64,000 nucleotides of DNA from Chrysoporthe austroafricana (GCA_001051155.2 JYIP02000015.1:360882-424881); one strand, 5' to 3'; positions 44,301-57,800 are shown, counted from the first letter of the stretch. Notes: generated from the letters alone by a model not told the origin. Program-made: numbers and translations.

Positions 44301-47300
44301 ACTTGAGCGTTCGTTCAGAGGCTGGGGCGGACCCTGCGCCTCGTATCCACAAGTTCTAGTGCTTGTTCGAGTCCGTAACCATTGTAGCCTGCCTATACCG
44401 TCCCGACTTGAGGTGTTCCTGGCGTCCCAAAGTCGAGAGCCTAATACAACGGTCACATACCCAGCCAGTATCGGTACTGACCCCCGGTACTCGCCCCCGG
44501 TACTCGACCACCGCCCTGGGCCTCTTTCCTCTAAGCCCCGGATTCGAAAGCGAAATAGGGATAAATACTTTGCGGCGAGATAGAACCGAGCATCTGTGTT
44601 GGTAGGCGAAGTCGTGGAATTAAACACAGGCACAAAAATAGAACGAGATCTGCTGATCGATCTCTCCCGGTCATAACCCAAAAAGACTGGGCACAAGACC
44701 GCGAAGCCCAGCGCAATTTCGACATGCGGCACAGCTATCTGCTCGTCCGGCAGTTCTGAGATGACCTTTCCATCTTTAATCCTTGCCATAGCCAAAAAAG
44801 CGAGCTGACAATTTCCCGAAACGTGACCGACCAAGTACCTAGGTAGTAATTACCACGAATGGAAACTGTTGGGCATGTCCTCGGGACAACACACACACAA
44901 GTCCTTCCTCTCTACGACGAACCTGGCGGACCTCGGAATCGAGCTCGAGAGATCGCCGCGGAGCAGTGAGACCGCAGCGACGAGCCCAGGCGGAGACCTC
45001 TCAGCTCAGCTGCAAGAGGTTTGGTGACCACCTGGCTGGATGCGACCCCGTAGCGCGAGATCTCTCCCTCCCCCCCCCCCGGCGCTCTCACCACTCAGCG
45101 TCGCGAGAATGTTGCTGCCTGGACACTCCCTGACTAAAAAATTCTGGGGCCAGCCGCGCCTTGGCCAACGCCACGCGGAGGCGACGACGGGCGCCAGCGA
45201 TACATGTGCGAGGGCGGCCCGAGGGCGAAGGGGAGGGGAACGGCTCTGTCGAAGAGGACCCTCGCGCGCACCTGAAACCCAACCGTCGCGAGGGTCGTTC
45301 TTCGAGCGCGGCCTTGGTCCCGGAGCGGGTCTGAGAAGTGACAAAAGACCCAGCAAACCACCCACCCCCCCTGGTGTTCGCTTGCAGCGATGGCATCCTT
45401 CACGCTGACGGTCCACCTTCTCTGCAGAAGGTGCGAGAGGGAATCCTCCCGACTTCTTCTTATGGTGCTGAGAAGATGCCCTGCCCTACGCTGCCCTGTG
45501 CTGCCCTACCTCTTCTAGGCTCAATCTTCGAAGGAGCTCTACGCCATGGCCCGGACCGCCTCGCACAAGTGCATACGTATCGTGATCCCGCCTCTAACGT
45601 GCATACTATGTAGTAGAGATCGCGAGAAGGTACTTGGGAACGGCGCCTATCCAGGCAGGACACCATCATATTCCTACTCAGTCTGACCAAGAGGCTACAG
45701 CAAAAGTACCCCGTCGTTGAATATGCAGCCGCCTGTGCCGCCTTCCTGCCTGTCGCGTCTGCAGAACCGCCACATGGCGTCCATCTTGAAACCAGACGTG
45801 CCACCATCACGGCAGTAGAAACATATCTAAGAACCTGAGCCTCAGGTACGGAGCACGGTAGGCCCCAAGACGACTCCCTCCGCCACCCCAAGGGGCTGGT
45901 CTCGACATAAGTTGTCCGCGAGAGAGCAAGGGATACTCACCCGGGACGAGAACTGAATCCTGCGTCTTAGAAATCTCGCCCGCCAAACCAGGCCCCGATC
46001 GACACTCCTCGCTACCGCCAACACATTTTTCTTTCCTTTCTTGCTTTTCCTCAGCCTGCCGCCTCGTGCGACCCTTCCTCGGCAGTGCACTCGTCCTGGG
46101 GCCTGGCGTCTGGGGTTGCACATGGGCCAGAGATGAAAGAGGCAAATGCGCCTCAGCTCAGGCTGCACCGCACCTCGGACGCATCGACAGTGCCGAACGG
46201 TACCGGCAGCGCGTGATCGTGGCGCCAGGCCGTGGGCCGTTGTTTCTCTGTCGTCGGGGCTTGTTCCCCCGCCCGGTGGTGAAACGAAACCGTCGGGGCC
46301 CCAGCGACATCCTCCCCGGAACAAGGGCTCTGTACTTTTAAGGCCCTCCCTTTTGTTTAGGTTTTTCTTTTTTTCTCTTTTTCATCTGGTCTCAAAAGTG
46401 CTCCCTGGGGACAGCCATGTGTTTTGTTCCCTCTTCTTCTAGCGGTCAGTTCGGACGGGCTGCGGTGTACAAGCAGCCACGTCGACCCAAGACCGGATCG
46501 ACGCAGGCACCGGTATTCCGGCGACGTTGATTCGCACAAACCGCGGCCCACACACCGTCCCACGCCAGAGAGCCGCGTATATGGAAGCCCCCAGGGAAAG
46601 GGCCCCGACCACCAGGCGGTACGCATCGAGTGCTGTTGTCACCTTTGGGGACGCCCCAGGCGCATGGGATGGGGGTGGGTGTGTGTATGTGTGTGTGGCC
46701 CCAGCCTCGTGGGGGTAAAGTATGTAGACAACTTAAGCTCAGCGACAAAAGCAGGTCTCCCTCGATGCGGCCCAGCCGCCGCCGCCGGGCGGGAATGGAC
46801 AGCGGCAGTCCAGCCGGCGGACCACTCAACGGCCGTCGAGGTGCGGTGCCTCTCTCTCCCTGCCTCCCACCCTCCCTCCGTCTGCCGTCTCCCATGTAGG
46901 AAGAGGGCGACGTGACGCCCCGGCACGGGGGACGGGGTCTAATGAAACCACGTTTCACGAGCTTGGCGTAGTTGCACGCGGCGAGACGCTTCAGAACGAA
47001 ACCTCGCTCGCTCCCCCCCCCCCACCCACCACCACTATCACGTCGCATGCGTGATTTGCCCAACCCCCCCGGGGCCTGCGTGCTTCTGTTTGCCTATCCC
47101 GTCCGAACAGCACACTCCGTTCCGCTAGTCTGAGGCTGTGCCTCACCAGTATGACATGCTTACACATCACCCGTACATATGCACCTCATTCTCAGGGTTG
47201 GCAGATGGGATGCAACTCACGGGTCCCCGTGGGATCTAAGCGACCGTCCGTTGACGTGCGTGCCCACGGTCTGCCGGGAGGAAGAGAGGAGAGTTGGGGC

Positions 47301-48116
47301 CAAAACAAGAGCGGCCCCCCGTTCCGCAGTCGTGTACCTAGTATCTCAGTTCAAATTTCCCCGATTTGCCCCTCCCGTCTCTGCTGCGCTAGCTTGTGGA
47401 GTGTTTAGGTTGTGCTAGCTGTGTATGTCGGTTAGCCTGGCACGCCTGGGCAATCTTGTAGTCCGGTTCATGCGTGGCTGCGGCGCCGCCTAGCGGATAA
47501 TAATTTCGTTGCCTGCGCCGCTTGCTTCAACAGACGATGGGCATATCCGGGGCTCTGAGGTCTCTGTGACGCGCGCACGCCCCGCTGGCTGGGACGAGGG
47601 GCTCACCAGCATACCCTTTTTTAGTCCTGGCCCCTGAGTTTGGGTGGGGTTTGAGCTATCCACCCAGGGCCACTGCACAGGGCAAAATTAGGATACAAGA
47701 TGCGAGCGCGGAACGAAGTACTGACTGGTGTTTGGCGGAATGCAGCGCCTCCCTCTCGTTCGCGACAAAGAAGGCGGGATCGTTGATTGATTATCATTAG
47801 GAAAGTAAAGAAGTACGGGTCTGAAGGGCCTTGGCTCCTTAGACTTTGGATATATCCCTCCCCCACAAAGACAAAGTATACGTAGTCAAACAAAAAAAGA
47901 AAAATCAGCCCATGAGCAGTATCTGCTCTGCTGCCATTCCGTAAACTCCTTGCGGTGCTCATTGAAATATGACCTTTTTTTTTTTTTGGATTTGTACAGG
48001 ACAGGTAGAAACTGCCCAGCTCAAAACTCCTCCTCCCTCTCCCCTCCCCAGACAGCGATCGACTTTGTCCCCTTCATGATTCATTATCTGTAGACGTAAC
48101 ACCAGGGGCCTTGGGC
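41364..48116. other. 6.7-kb stretch without a convincing gene
   Basis: The first 1.5 kb is AT-richer, the rest mixed. The longest clean ATG frame is 42,695-42,231 on the minus strand (154 residues, with MAIRVINYWRSGLTF and YYEMLDFCVLFVINDL). It resembles no family I know and may be a gene relic. Later frames (44-47 kb) overlap in many phases and have no motifs. Homopolymer runs of G or C lie near 43,763, 45,068 and 47,017, and a T run near 47,976. No RNA gene was recognised. The end probably includes the 3' UTR of the next minus-strand gene. Confidence 0.45.
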
Positions 48117-49394
48117 CTAGGCGTATCTTGCGGCACCACGGCCGAACCAGAGCTCATCCGACCGTGTAGACAGCGACCTGCTGAGTGAAGTTGCGGGCAT
48201 GCTGAAACTCGAGACCGGCGAGACCACCACGTTGCTGTAGCTGGGGCCGGTAGAACCATCAGGCGAGACGGCCGAGGTGGCCTCGGGGCTCGGGTACGTG
48301 AAGCGCCTGTTGCTGTCGTCTCCAGGCCCTGCTGCGGGCAGTAGCGCGCCGACCCAGCCAAGTGCCATCTGCTCCTCCATCTGCTGGCGAGTAGCTGGCG
48401 GCGGCGCCACCGCCGTCAGATGCTTGCGCTCGCCCTGGTTCCACCACTGGTTCTCGAAGCCGTTGTCCACCGTCATCATCGCATGGCCGAGGGCCTCGAG
48501 CTCGTACCGCCTAGCAGGATCATCCGTCTGCGGAGGGGACTCAACTATCGGCCTTCTTCGTTGCTCAGGGGTCTGCGGTGGGCCCCGAGCCTGTTCTGAC
48601 GAGGGGTGTGGAGAGGCAACGGGTGAAGAGGACTGCAAATAAGGATCGGGCTCCAAGAAGGGCTCGAAGCCCAGTGGAAATTGCCAAGTGCCTTCCCACG
48701 GCATGCCATCCTCCCCTAGTCGAAACCGTGACGGCACTTCAGGCAAGTCCTTCCAGACGTCAGAACTTGGTCTGTCCTCAGGTGCCAGGGGATGTGTAGT
48801 TGAAGGTCCGGCCGTTGCTTGAGCCGTTGTCTGTGCCCCTACAACGTCCCAGTTGTTCTCGCTCAGTGGCGGGGGCGCCGAACGTCCTCGCTGTCGGTCG
48901 GCAGGCGATGCTGTCCGATCTGCGCGAGATTGCCGACGGCCTTCGGGAGGGAACGGCCCAAGTGGTGGTGGTTCGGGAATGGCTTCTACATGCCTGGGCT
49001 CGTTCCGCAGGTATGGCGCCGGTAGCAAATAGCCCGGGTTGTAATTGGGGGTGTCTCGAAACTCAGTCTGTTGACCGTGACGTGGTGTGGCCTGCTCTTG
49101 GGGCGCGTGGTGGAAGAAGAAACGTGGTGCCTCGCTCTCTCGAGTTTGTTGTATAGATGTGGCGAGATAATTAGTCGTCGGGGCCGGTACGGTCCTGGGG
49201 AAGTTTGGGTGCCTCTCTCGCAGAGCGCGAGACTTGTATTCGTATCCATGTGTTCGAGGAGAGTGCTGGGACGACCAGGAGACTCCAAATTCGACCTTTA
49301 CGAAGACCTGAGGTCTCTGCAGGCTTTGGGCGCTCGGCCTCACCAGAGGGTTGTCCATGTTTGGTATGGGGTCTGTCTGCCAAAAGGTGACCAT
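48117..49394 (-). CDS. Hypothetical Pro-rich fungal protein
   Basis: Single-exon frame of 425 residues from ATG 49,394 (MVTFWQTDPIPNMDN) to the stop at 48,117. Most of the chain is Pro/Ser/Gln/Arg-rich and probably disordered. One segment looks ordered and constrained: RYELEALGHAMMTVDNGFEN followed by QWWNQGERK (about residues 303-331). A short region MEEQMALGWVGALLPAAG follows. The tail is Ser-rich. I do not recognise a domain. The long uninterrupted frame on one strand and the ordered motif favour a real gene; function unknown. An intron-extended 5' end cannot be excluded. Confidence 0.6.
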   Translation of the reverse strand: MVTFWQTDPIPNMDNPLVRPSAQSLQRPQVFVKVEFGVSWSSQHSPRTHGYEYKSRALRERHPNFPRTVPAPTTNYLATSIQQTRESEAPRFFFHHAPQEQATPRHGQQTEFRDTPNYNPGYLLPAPYLRNEPRHVEAIPEPPPLGPFPPEGRRQSRADRTASPADRQRGRSAPPPLSENNWDVVGAQTTAQATAGPSTTHPLAPEDRPSSDVWKDLPEVPSRFRLGEDGMPWEGTWQFPLGFEPFLEPDPYLQSSSPVASPHPSSEQARGPPQTPEQRRRPIVESPPQTDDPARRYELEALGHAMMTVDNGFENQWWNQGERKHLTAVAPPPATRQQMEEQMALGWVGALLPAAGPGDDSNRRFTYPSPEATSAVSPDGSTGPSYSNVVVSPVSSFSMPATSLSRSLSTRSDELWFGRGAARYA

Positions 49395-52233
49395 TGCGGA
49401 CAAGTCGAGGAGATATAAGGCGAAGGGGAGTAGGCGTCAGATTTAGGCTCGGTCAGATTCGGCAGGTTCCACACACCCTCTCGGCCAAGCGCCGGGGATG
49501 GTTTGGGAATACTTAGTACAAGGAGGAGGCAGTGAGATCTGGGGCCGGGAAGGGGGAGTGGCCAAATTTCTTTTGGGCCCTGACGTAGGGTTGCGTTCCG
49601 TGAGATGGTGCAAAGAAGGTGGTTCCTAGCGCATGCAGCAGTTGAACAGAGCTGGTGTGGCAACCTCTTCGAGACCCGGGATGTGACCTCGACGAATATT
49701 TGAATCGCTACCGTCGTCTGTATTGATCAGGTGGGCCCCCAGTTGCCAATATGAGCTTGCTCGAGCCCATGTGCCATGCCAGACCCCCCAAGCTCGCATT
49801 GACGGGCGGGCCCGAGTCGAGTGAGAGATCAGAATGGGTCTTAGAGGATTTGCGAGAGGTGAAACTAGAATGACCCCCAAGGGTGAGGATCGACGTGTGG
49901 CTCGCAGGTGGCGGGCAGGCTGGCAGGCTGTCAGGCTGTCGAGATGGTCGCTGTAGGTGGCCGCAGGACAGGCGTTCCTCCAGCAGTCAGGGTGGGGTGA
50001 GTCGAGCGGCTACACCGTCTGGACTATGTACCATAGTAGACGTCGAAACGGGCAAAATCACAACCCTGGTCAACGAGCATGGGCAATGAGGTTCTTCACG
50101 ACGAACGATACGGCCCTCGGGGTCTGCAGGGAGCGAACAGAAGCAGTAAGTGATTTGACCCTTTGATGGCCAGGCTCGTGAACAGGCGAGTCGGCTTTAG
50201 TCCTAGGGTGGGGACGCTGATCCAGGGCGAGACTGATAACCGCCACGACGCAGGACTCAGTAGACACAGATCCTCCCGAAGGGGATGGGTCTTCTGGACA
50301 GTCGAAGCTGTACTTTTTTGCTGCCTGCGTCGCACTGGGCTGTTTCGCGTTGCGAGGGCGAGTCCCAGCAACCGGTGACTCGTCGGTGATGTCTCCCGAT
50401 CCCGGTGCTCCGGCAGAGCCAAGTCGAGAGACACGCGAACCGGAAAACACCGACGACCAAGATGTGTCACGTTGCCATCCCACAGTCCCTGGGATCTTTT
50501 GTATCGCAAGGGGATCGCTGGCTGTGGGGCTGTATCCTTTCACGATATGATGATGAGCTGTTGAGGTTGACCAGGGGAACGCTGTTCACATGCCGGTGTG
50601 GCCAACACAGTAGTAGGATTCAGAATTCGAAGCAGGGCTGTCTCCCCTCGCGTTGCCTCCCCAGGGCGCGTAGGGCGCGTAGGGCGCGCCGAAGAAAGAC
50701 GAGCGACAGAGGTGGTGTTGACAGGCCTGCGAGGTTGGCGATAGTCCCGACCGCCCGCACAGACACGTTGACGGCGGGAGAGTGTGGACCTGCAACAACA
50801 ACAACAACAGGCAGCCCAGGTAAGGCGAGGTAAGATCAGATCAGATACGGTAAGATCAGGCGCGTGAGGCCTTGACTACGAGGCGCTGCCCGGATGAGGT
50901 TCGTGCTCACGTCTGTGGCTCTGCAGTTGAGTCCTGTGGGAGCCTACGGCTCGAGACGGGGGCGACGGCCCGGCGGAGAGACGCCTCTCGTCAGTCGGCC
51001 ACGCCGTTTCGACCGAGCAGGTGTCGCCGTGGAACGGACCGCCGTGTTACGCCGCCCTCGACGTTGTTGATCTTGCCCGTCCCTCAGTCGCCACGATGGC
51101 GAGCAGGGTCGCACGCGACCGCAGAGATCTGGCTCGCACAAGCCACGGAGACGCCGTGCAGGACGAGATGAGGCCGGTCTCGTCTATCGTGTCCCCGTGT
51201 GTCGGATCTGGATGAAGGAGTCGCTTGGGGTCGCTTGTACCGGATGATTCCCCCCCGCTCGGGTGATGGAGATGACAAGATCGTGATAGCCGGGACTGAA
51301 GGAAGGGAAGGAAGGAGGTTGACGACGACGACGTTGCTTCAGCCCTGCAATTTGAGTGCTGACCTAATGGGGCCTGCAGGCGGGTCTGCACGGAGCCGTC
51401 TGGGGATGGCGAGAGATCGCTGCGGGCACTGCTGGCACTGCTGGCACTGCCTGCCACCGCCCAGGCGCCCACCCTTGGTGCAGACCCCAGGCGCCCACCC
51501 TGTCACACCCTATTTTTAGGAGAACTCGATTAGCGACACAGCCACGTTGCATCAGATCTCAAATCTCATTGAGGAGCCACGTCCTTCCAGACGCTCCTCT
51601 GCTCGGATTATACTCGCGACTGCCTGTGCCGTGGCTTTTGCTTACAAGGCCCTCACCTCGCGCCTCTGCCTGGCTGCCCTCACCTCATCTCGTCATTCTC
51701 ACGATGAGCCTGGCTGACGGGGCTCCTCGAGCGCGTCGCCTCCGGCCATGACCTGGGCTTGGGCTGCTCGGGCCTCTTACGTGAAAGATGGTGACCGCGC
51801 TGCGTCGACACCACCGGACGCAGCTCGAGCCAGCGCATGGAGCGTTATGTTGCACTCTGCTTCCCGAGAGCCGCGCACTCTTCCTTCCGCGAGTCCTTCC
51901 CCTTCCTTCTCGGGCCTACGTCCTTGTCGGTTCCGAAGTCTATCCATGCTCCGTCCGGTCAAGACGCCCCACTCGGCAGACGACCCTCGACATTGGCTTC
52001 ATCAACGCAGAGATGGCCGCTCGTCCGCGCAACACTGTCGCAACGGGAACAGCATCCAGGAGGCGTCCCCGGAGTCTCTTGCAACAGGCGTCCAGACGCG
52101 TTCTGTGCGCTGGTCTATCGCGGAGAGCAGCTGACGACCAGCTCGTCGAGGATGATGAATACGAGGTTTCGTCTCGGCTCCCCTCTACCAGTACAGCCTA
52201 GTGACTGCTGCTGCTTGGCTGCCTCCTCCCTCC
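49395..52233. other. Intergenic, no supported gene
   Basis: 2.8 kb between two minus-strand genes. It contains several short tandem arrays: GGGCGCGTA near 50,666-50,690, ACA triplets near 50,792-50,808, and CTGGCACTG near 51,430-51,456. It also contains one exact TACCATAGTAG. Frames up to about 157 codons (50,543-50,070, minus) have no motif and overlap others. The left part is the promoter side of the 48-kb gene and the right part the 3' side of the RTA1 gene. Confidence 0.5.
50029..50039 (+). repeat. TACCATAGTAG word, copy 3
   Basis: Third exact copy of the 11-nt intergenic word, about 640 bp upstream of the start codon of the 48-kb hypothetical gene, which reads away from it on the minus strand. 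Confidence 0.6.
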
Positions 52234-53539
52234 TCAGCCTGTCGCGCCACCACCAGACGGGTTGTCTGCCCTCTTCTCGAGATCTCCGCCTTGCCCGTCC
52301 GCCTCGTGCTGATCTTCATCCCGGGATCGCGTCGTCGTCCGCCTTCTCCTGGCCGACCCGGCGAGGTCGAACGGGTCCACCAGCGTCTGCCAGAACGGCC
52401 TCGTGTCCTTGTACCCGGGCCCGACCACCTCCGTCACCCCGTCGCGCGCGAGGTACACCTTGGTGCTCTTGGGCAGGTACTTCCTCGGGTGCCTGGCGTT
52501 CCAGAGGTACGCGTTGCAGAGCATCAGCGTCGCCTCGAACACGTAGAAGAACCACTCGTACCGCACCTCCGGGCCCAGCTCGTCCACGCGGAGCCCCGGG
52601 CCGAAGTGGAGCTCCGCCACGCCGAAGTACTCGACGATCCGGTAGATGGTCCGCGTGGCGATGAGCGCGCTGCTCGCGTACAGCGTCCGCAGCACGCCCT
52701 CCAGCTTCGGGCTGCGGATCCCTGCCGCGCGGACGCGGCGGTGGAACGTGGCCGCCAGCGCCACGAACAGCGTCACCACGAAGATCTGGATGAGCAGCGC
52801 CGCCTTGAGGAGGGCCTTGCCGATGTCCTGCTGCGCCTGCGGCAGCGACTGGTTGGTCGAGTAGCTGGCGCCGTTGCCGTTGAGCGCCTCGACGACGGCC
52901 GAGATGAAGGCGAAGGTCATGAGCACGCGCCCCGGGTGGATCGGCGAGAGGTACGGGACGTAGTAGAGGGTGCGGCCGAGGATCTGGTAATTAGCAAGCT
53001 CGTAAAGGGGCCTGCTGCCGCCGTCAGCTGCTGTCGTCCCCGTCTGTCTCAACTCTCTGGCGCGGTTGCCTTCGAGGGTCAGTTGGGGGGTCCAGGGAGG
53101 GGGGTGCGTACGGCGCCACGTATACTAGACACACGGCGAGGATGAGTTTTACGAGGTTCGAATAGTCGAACGCCGCGATCTCCCGTGCGGTGAAGCCGGC
53201 GGTGAAGATGGTTCCGGCAAAGACCAGGACGCCCGTCGTGCGCCAGGATTTGTAATGGCTGGCAGCCAAAATCTGTCAGCTCTGTGGCTCTCCGCTTGAC
53301 GGCGCAGCGGACGAGGATGGTTCCGACTCACTAGGTCTGCCACAGCTGCCACACCGTGGACGCGCAGAAGGCCGTGGCGAAGAAGACCGGCGCTCCTTTG
53401 TTCGGCGCGTAGAACCAGAGACTCCCCTCCACTAGTGTTGTGTCTTGTCAGTATCACTGTGGCGCCAGCGGAACACGGCTAAATGTCCAGAGGAGGGAGA
53501 TCACGGGTGAAACATACCGTACTGGCCGTTCTCACTCAT
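52234..53539 (-). CDS. RTA1-domain membrane protein (lipid-translocating exporter family)
   Basis: Seven-helix fungal membrane protein of the RTA1/Rsb1 family, linked to sterol or sphingoid-base response and drug resistance. Exons 53539-53518, 53431-53332, 53258-53112 and 53011-52234 total 1047 nt, giving 348 residues. Every junction restores a family motif: MSENGQY-VEGSLWFYAPNKGAP, LWQT-YHYKSWR, and VYVAP-PLYELANYQILGR. Later signatures are YYVPYLSPIHPGRV and the diagnostic TRTIYRIVEYFG near residue 215. The first exon codes only seven full residues, so single-frame gene finding would miss the start. The last 40 residues are Arg/Asp-rich and cytosolic by inference. Substrate unknown. Confidence 0.92.
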
Positions 53540-54870
53540 CTTCAACAACCTATAGCGCGTGTCTTACTAGTGTTGCTGCGGTTTTCTCGCTCTAGTGAAC
53601 GGCAGGGCGGGTCCCTGGTAGGCTTGTAAAGTGTTCGTACGATCCACGCGTTTGGATATCACGAACATCCATCTCATCCCTCCCCATCAGCCATCCGCCC
53701 CTTCGGTCTATATACAAAAGTCACACCTTCCTGTGGCATAAATTCACTTATAATGAGTACAAGGATCGGCTAGGCACAAGCCGCCCGACCAATCGCACAC
53801 CACCCTCCTCATACGCCGCCACTGGCGGCTGGTGAAAGCCCAACGTGACCTAAGCCCGATCTGGGGTTTGACGATCTCATAATGCTATGGCCGGCGGATC
53901 TTCATCTCGGGCAACAGGGCGTTAGCCTCTACTATTGGCAGGATACCCTTCCCTCCCGGTAGCGAAGGCAGACTCGGAGCCGAAATCTTGTTAGAATCGT
54001 ACGACAGCCGAGGGCTCACAAGCATCATGAATCGGTGTGGCAGTGGCGGGCTCAGGGCTGAGCCTCCGCCCGACGACGATAGCCACAACACGTAGGGCCA
54101 TAAGACGGGTAGATGTCTCACCGCCGCGCGCGCGCGGCGCGGAACCTTCGACATCTTTTATCCATGCGCGAACCCCGGTAGCGAGACGAAATCCTTCATC
54201 AAGCACAAAGAAGGAAGGTCGATCATGGCTGCTTGGGTTATGGGCCATCTACGATCGCGGGGAGCAGTGTTGGGTGAGCTATAAGCCATCACTCGACACA
54301 CTTATATTCCTGTCTCAACTGGTCCTATTCTCGCTCTTGCGGCTCGCGGATTTGCGGGCGTTTCAGAGATGCTCAGCATGTCTGCAAGTCAGTGCGGTCG
54401 ACGCCGGCCTGTTGCTCAGATCCCTGGACAAGAGAGGCTCAAAATTTGAGGAGTGGACTTGCCGCGCCCATTCCTTACACTTGGAGACAAGTCTAGCTGA
54501 GGACAGATGGGCTTTATCAGATGGAGAGACAGGGCCAGAGGTTGACGAAGGGGAGTGTTGCTAGAAGAAGAAAACTGTTGGTTTGGTATCTCACAAGGCT
54601 CTAACTACCGCCCGTCTCTCTTTCTCGTAGACGTCGACACTAGTCGCTCAACTACCGATTCGTTCGTTGTTTGAATGACATTTGGACGTCTCAATTTCAT
54701 TCCAACTCTGGGTCTCCATCGCACCAGAGATCAATGCTCTGTCTTCTATTCGTGCGTCCTTCCGAATTTTAACACGCAACACTCTACATACCAAGGGCCA
54801 GTGGCGACAGCGGCACCGTCCTCAACCTCGCAGTCAATCGATAAATGCTTGCAAACGGGCACTCCGACCT
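53540..54870. other. Intergenic, no supported gene
   Basis: 1.3 kb between the RTA1 start and the Pse1 stop, both on the minus strand. It holds the RTA1 promoter and, near 54,600-54,870, the likely Pse1 3' UTR. A frame at 54,037-54,564 (plus) has no family features. Confidence 0.5.
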
Positions 54871-57800
54871 CTAGTTGAAGTAGCTCATGATAACTTGCTG
54901 AGCATCAGTTGGGAACTGCTGGAGCAGAGGTGTCGGATCGGTGTTCGTGGCCTGCAGGAGCATCTTGACCGCCGTGCAGACACGCTGGGCGGTTTGTGTG
55001 GTCAGGGTCTGGGCCTCAAGGGCCTTTGCGACAAAAACGAAGATCTGATCTGGCCTTTGACCAATGGCAGGATGTTGCCTGTGAGAGAACTAGTTAGTAT
55101 GTGTGAGCGTGAAGGCAGGGGGGAGTGACGGTATCCATGTGGAGCGCGGAGCGCACACGAGGTACTCCGAGGACAGGATCTACGACTTACTTTGTGATTA
55201 ACTCGGCCAGGTATGCATAAGCATAAGGCGCAGCCTCCTCATCGTTCGTAACGGGGAGTGTGTTGATCCACTGAGCGACGATCTCGTCCGGGTTCGTGAC
55301 CGCGCTTGCGTTGAAGTGCAGGATTTTGGCGATGGCTGCACATGCATTCTCAGTTGCGTACACATTGTCATCGCTGCGCGCGTCAGGGAACTGGGTCGCC
55401 TGGAACAGAGATGGGACTGAGCCGCCAAGGAATTGTGCCCAGGCCTGTCCGCCCTTCTGAGCCGCGACACCGATGCCGTACGCAGCAGCCTGCCGGATGG
55501 CAGGGGATGCATCGCGGCATCCATCCAGAAGCGGCGTCATGATGTAGTTCGCGTAGTGAATCGACTCAGGTCCGCAGTACTCGAGGACATCATCCATTAT
55601 GCAGAGTCCCCACTGGCGCTGCGTAGGATCTTGAACATTGCTCAGGAAGCTTTCATATGTCGATATCAGACGCTCCCAGGCGCGCAAGAAGGCGGAGCCA
55701 TGGTACTTGAAGATGGAGTGAAACGCCTTGTTCATATCCGACAGGAGGGTTTGGTCATCCTCAATTGCCATGAGGAGTTCCTCGGCCTCATCTTCGGCAT
55801 CTTCCGGGTTTGCGCCTGCCGTCTCCTCCAGCCGTTGGTTTACACGGACCTTGTAGTCGTCGAGAGCGGACTGAACCGATTCAATGAAGTGCTCCATATG
55901 CTGGGCCGTGAGGCAGTCTCTGCCCAGGCACTCCACGGACTCGTAGAAGCACTGGTACATCTCAGCCAGTGTGTCTATGGAAGGTTCGGCAGTAAGAACT
56001 TCCAGGAGCTTGTCGACCGTGCCGGTCCAAAGGCCAGCGAGCTCAGCTGACGGGTTTCCATAGGCCTTCTTGTATGAGTTGAGCAGCTGGGGGACGAGCT
56101 TGGCAGACATGTACCTGACGGGATCGTGGAAGAAGAAAGAAAGACCAGGCAGGGCGATCTTCTCCATAACCTCGGCCGCATAAGGGGCGAAATTGCCCTC
56201 CAGAACTTGTGCGTACACAACGAGAAGCTCGATAGCCATGTGCTTGTCGTCCATAGTGCTTGTCTTGATGCCGATCATCTTCCCCTTGATGGGGACAAGC
56301 TCCCAGCCCTCTTCGTTCTGAAGCGCCTCGACCTGGTCTTCGTCGTCCAGGAGTTGAATATCAGCGTTGGCCTTCGCAAGCTCCAAGAGGGGTGGCATGA
56401 CGTTTGGCAGGAATGGGAGGAACTCGGATCCCAGCACGCGGCACATGCGTCCCCAGCAGTGCATAAGATATTGTGCCTGAGGGTCATCAGGCTCCGTCAC
56501 GCTCGTTTGAATGTGGGCCAAAAGCTGGACCAGCTTCATGGCATCTGCGCCCAAGCGTTCCTTCCCGACAGCGAGGCCTATCAAAGTAGCACACTCCATT
56601 GCCTTGGCCTTGAGAAGACGGTTGTCCTTGTCGATCGGCAACTGCAGAACGTTAAAGAGCAGGGGCATCAAGGAATCATAGTACTTGCTGAACGCAGCTT
56701 CGGCGGCATCAGCAATCGTGGCGATCGTGGACAGAGCCTGCTCCTGCACGTATCTCTTATCGAACTGGAGCAAGCGGTAGAGGGAGGAGAGGAGCTCATC
56801 GAGATACGGCTCAAGGACGGTCTTCTCGGCTTCCTCGCAGAAGTTGACAAGGGCGGCGGCAGCATGCGACTTGACTCGAGGCTCGGGAGAGTCGAGGACA
56901 GGAATGATGGCCTTGAGGATGACATCATAAAAGTCTTTCTGCATCGTAGGTGCGAAGTCCGTGCTCATCTGGCCGAGGGCATTACAGCCTGCCCACCGGA
57001 CACGAGGATGCTGGTCTCTCAGAGCGGGCACAACCAGGTCCAGAACCTGCTGCAACTCGCCAACCATCTGCTCCCGGCAGCCCTCAGAGATGGCTGAGAT
57101 CGCCATGAGAGCAGCATGCTTGTCTGACCAGGACTGGGACTGCATCATGCGAGGCAACCAGTTGAAGGTAGGCTGCAGGATCGTCAGGCCACCAAGCTTG
57201 TTGGCAAGCCGGTCCATGCACTGTTCACCAGCGACATGGTTCTGATCGCTCTCATCTTGGTCAAGCTACAATGTATTAGTGATGCTAGACAGTGACTGGC
57301 ACAGGGCAACGTGATACATACATCATCAGCTTCAAGCCACTCCTGGACATCGTCATCATCCCCAAGGTCTGTCATCAGGCTGAGACACTGGGTGATCATG
57401 TCCTTGGTGAAGTTGGGATCCTTCTTGCACATCGATGGCGCGTAATCAGCAAATGTAGCCATGAGCTCCAGTGCATTCTGACGGCAGATGTCGCTGAGTT
57501 CTTTGTCCTGCACGACAGAGATGCTGAACTGGACCAGGCTGGAGAACAGGGGCTTGAACATCTTGGGCGACGACTCGGCAAGGTCAATCAGCGCGACCAG
57601 GGCCTTGCTCAACTCGTCCGAATCACGCTTGTCCTTGATAGGAGGAAGGATGTTGAGAACTTCGGGGATGAGCGCATAGTACTTCTGTTGTCTCTTCTTG
57701 CTGAGGCTTCTGAAGAACGAGGCGAAGGCCTCCATCGCTGCCAAACGAACCTGCAAGCAATGTCAGTCCTGTCTATCAGAGGGCCTCCAGTACTTGTAAA

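Noticed and set aside
36666..48116. Search for a RiPP precursor (signal peptide plus repeated KR-flanked cores) beside the UstYa gene
   Set aside because: No frame in this interval shows repeated cores or KR-spaced repeats, so a complete dikaritin-type cluster is not claimed.
49883..52200. Several 100-270-codon frames between 50 and 52.7 kb
   Set aside because: They overlap each other in different phases, lack motifs, and the longest overlaps the RTA1 gene antisense.
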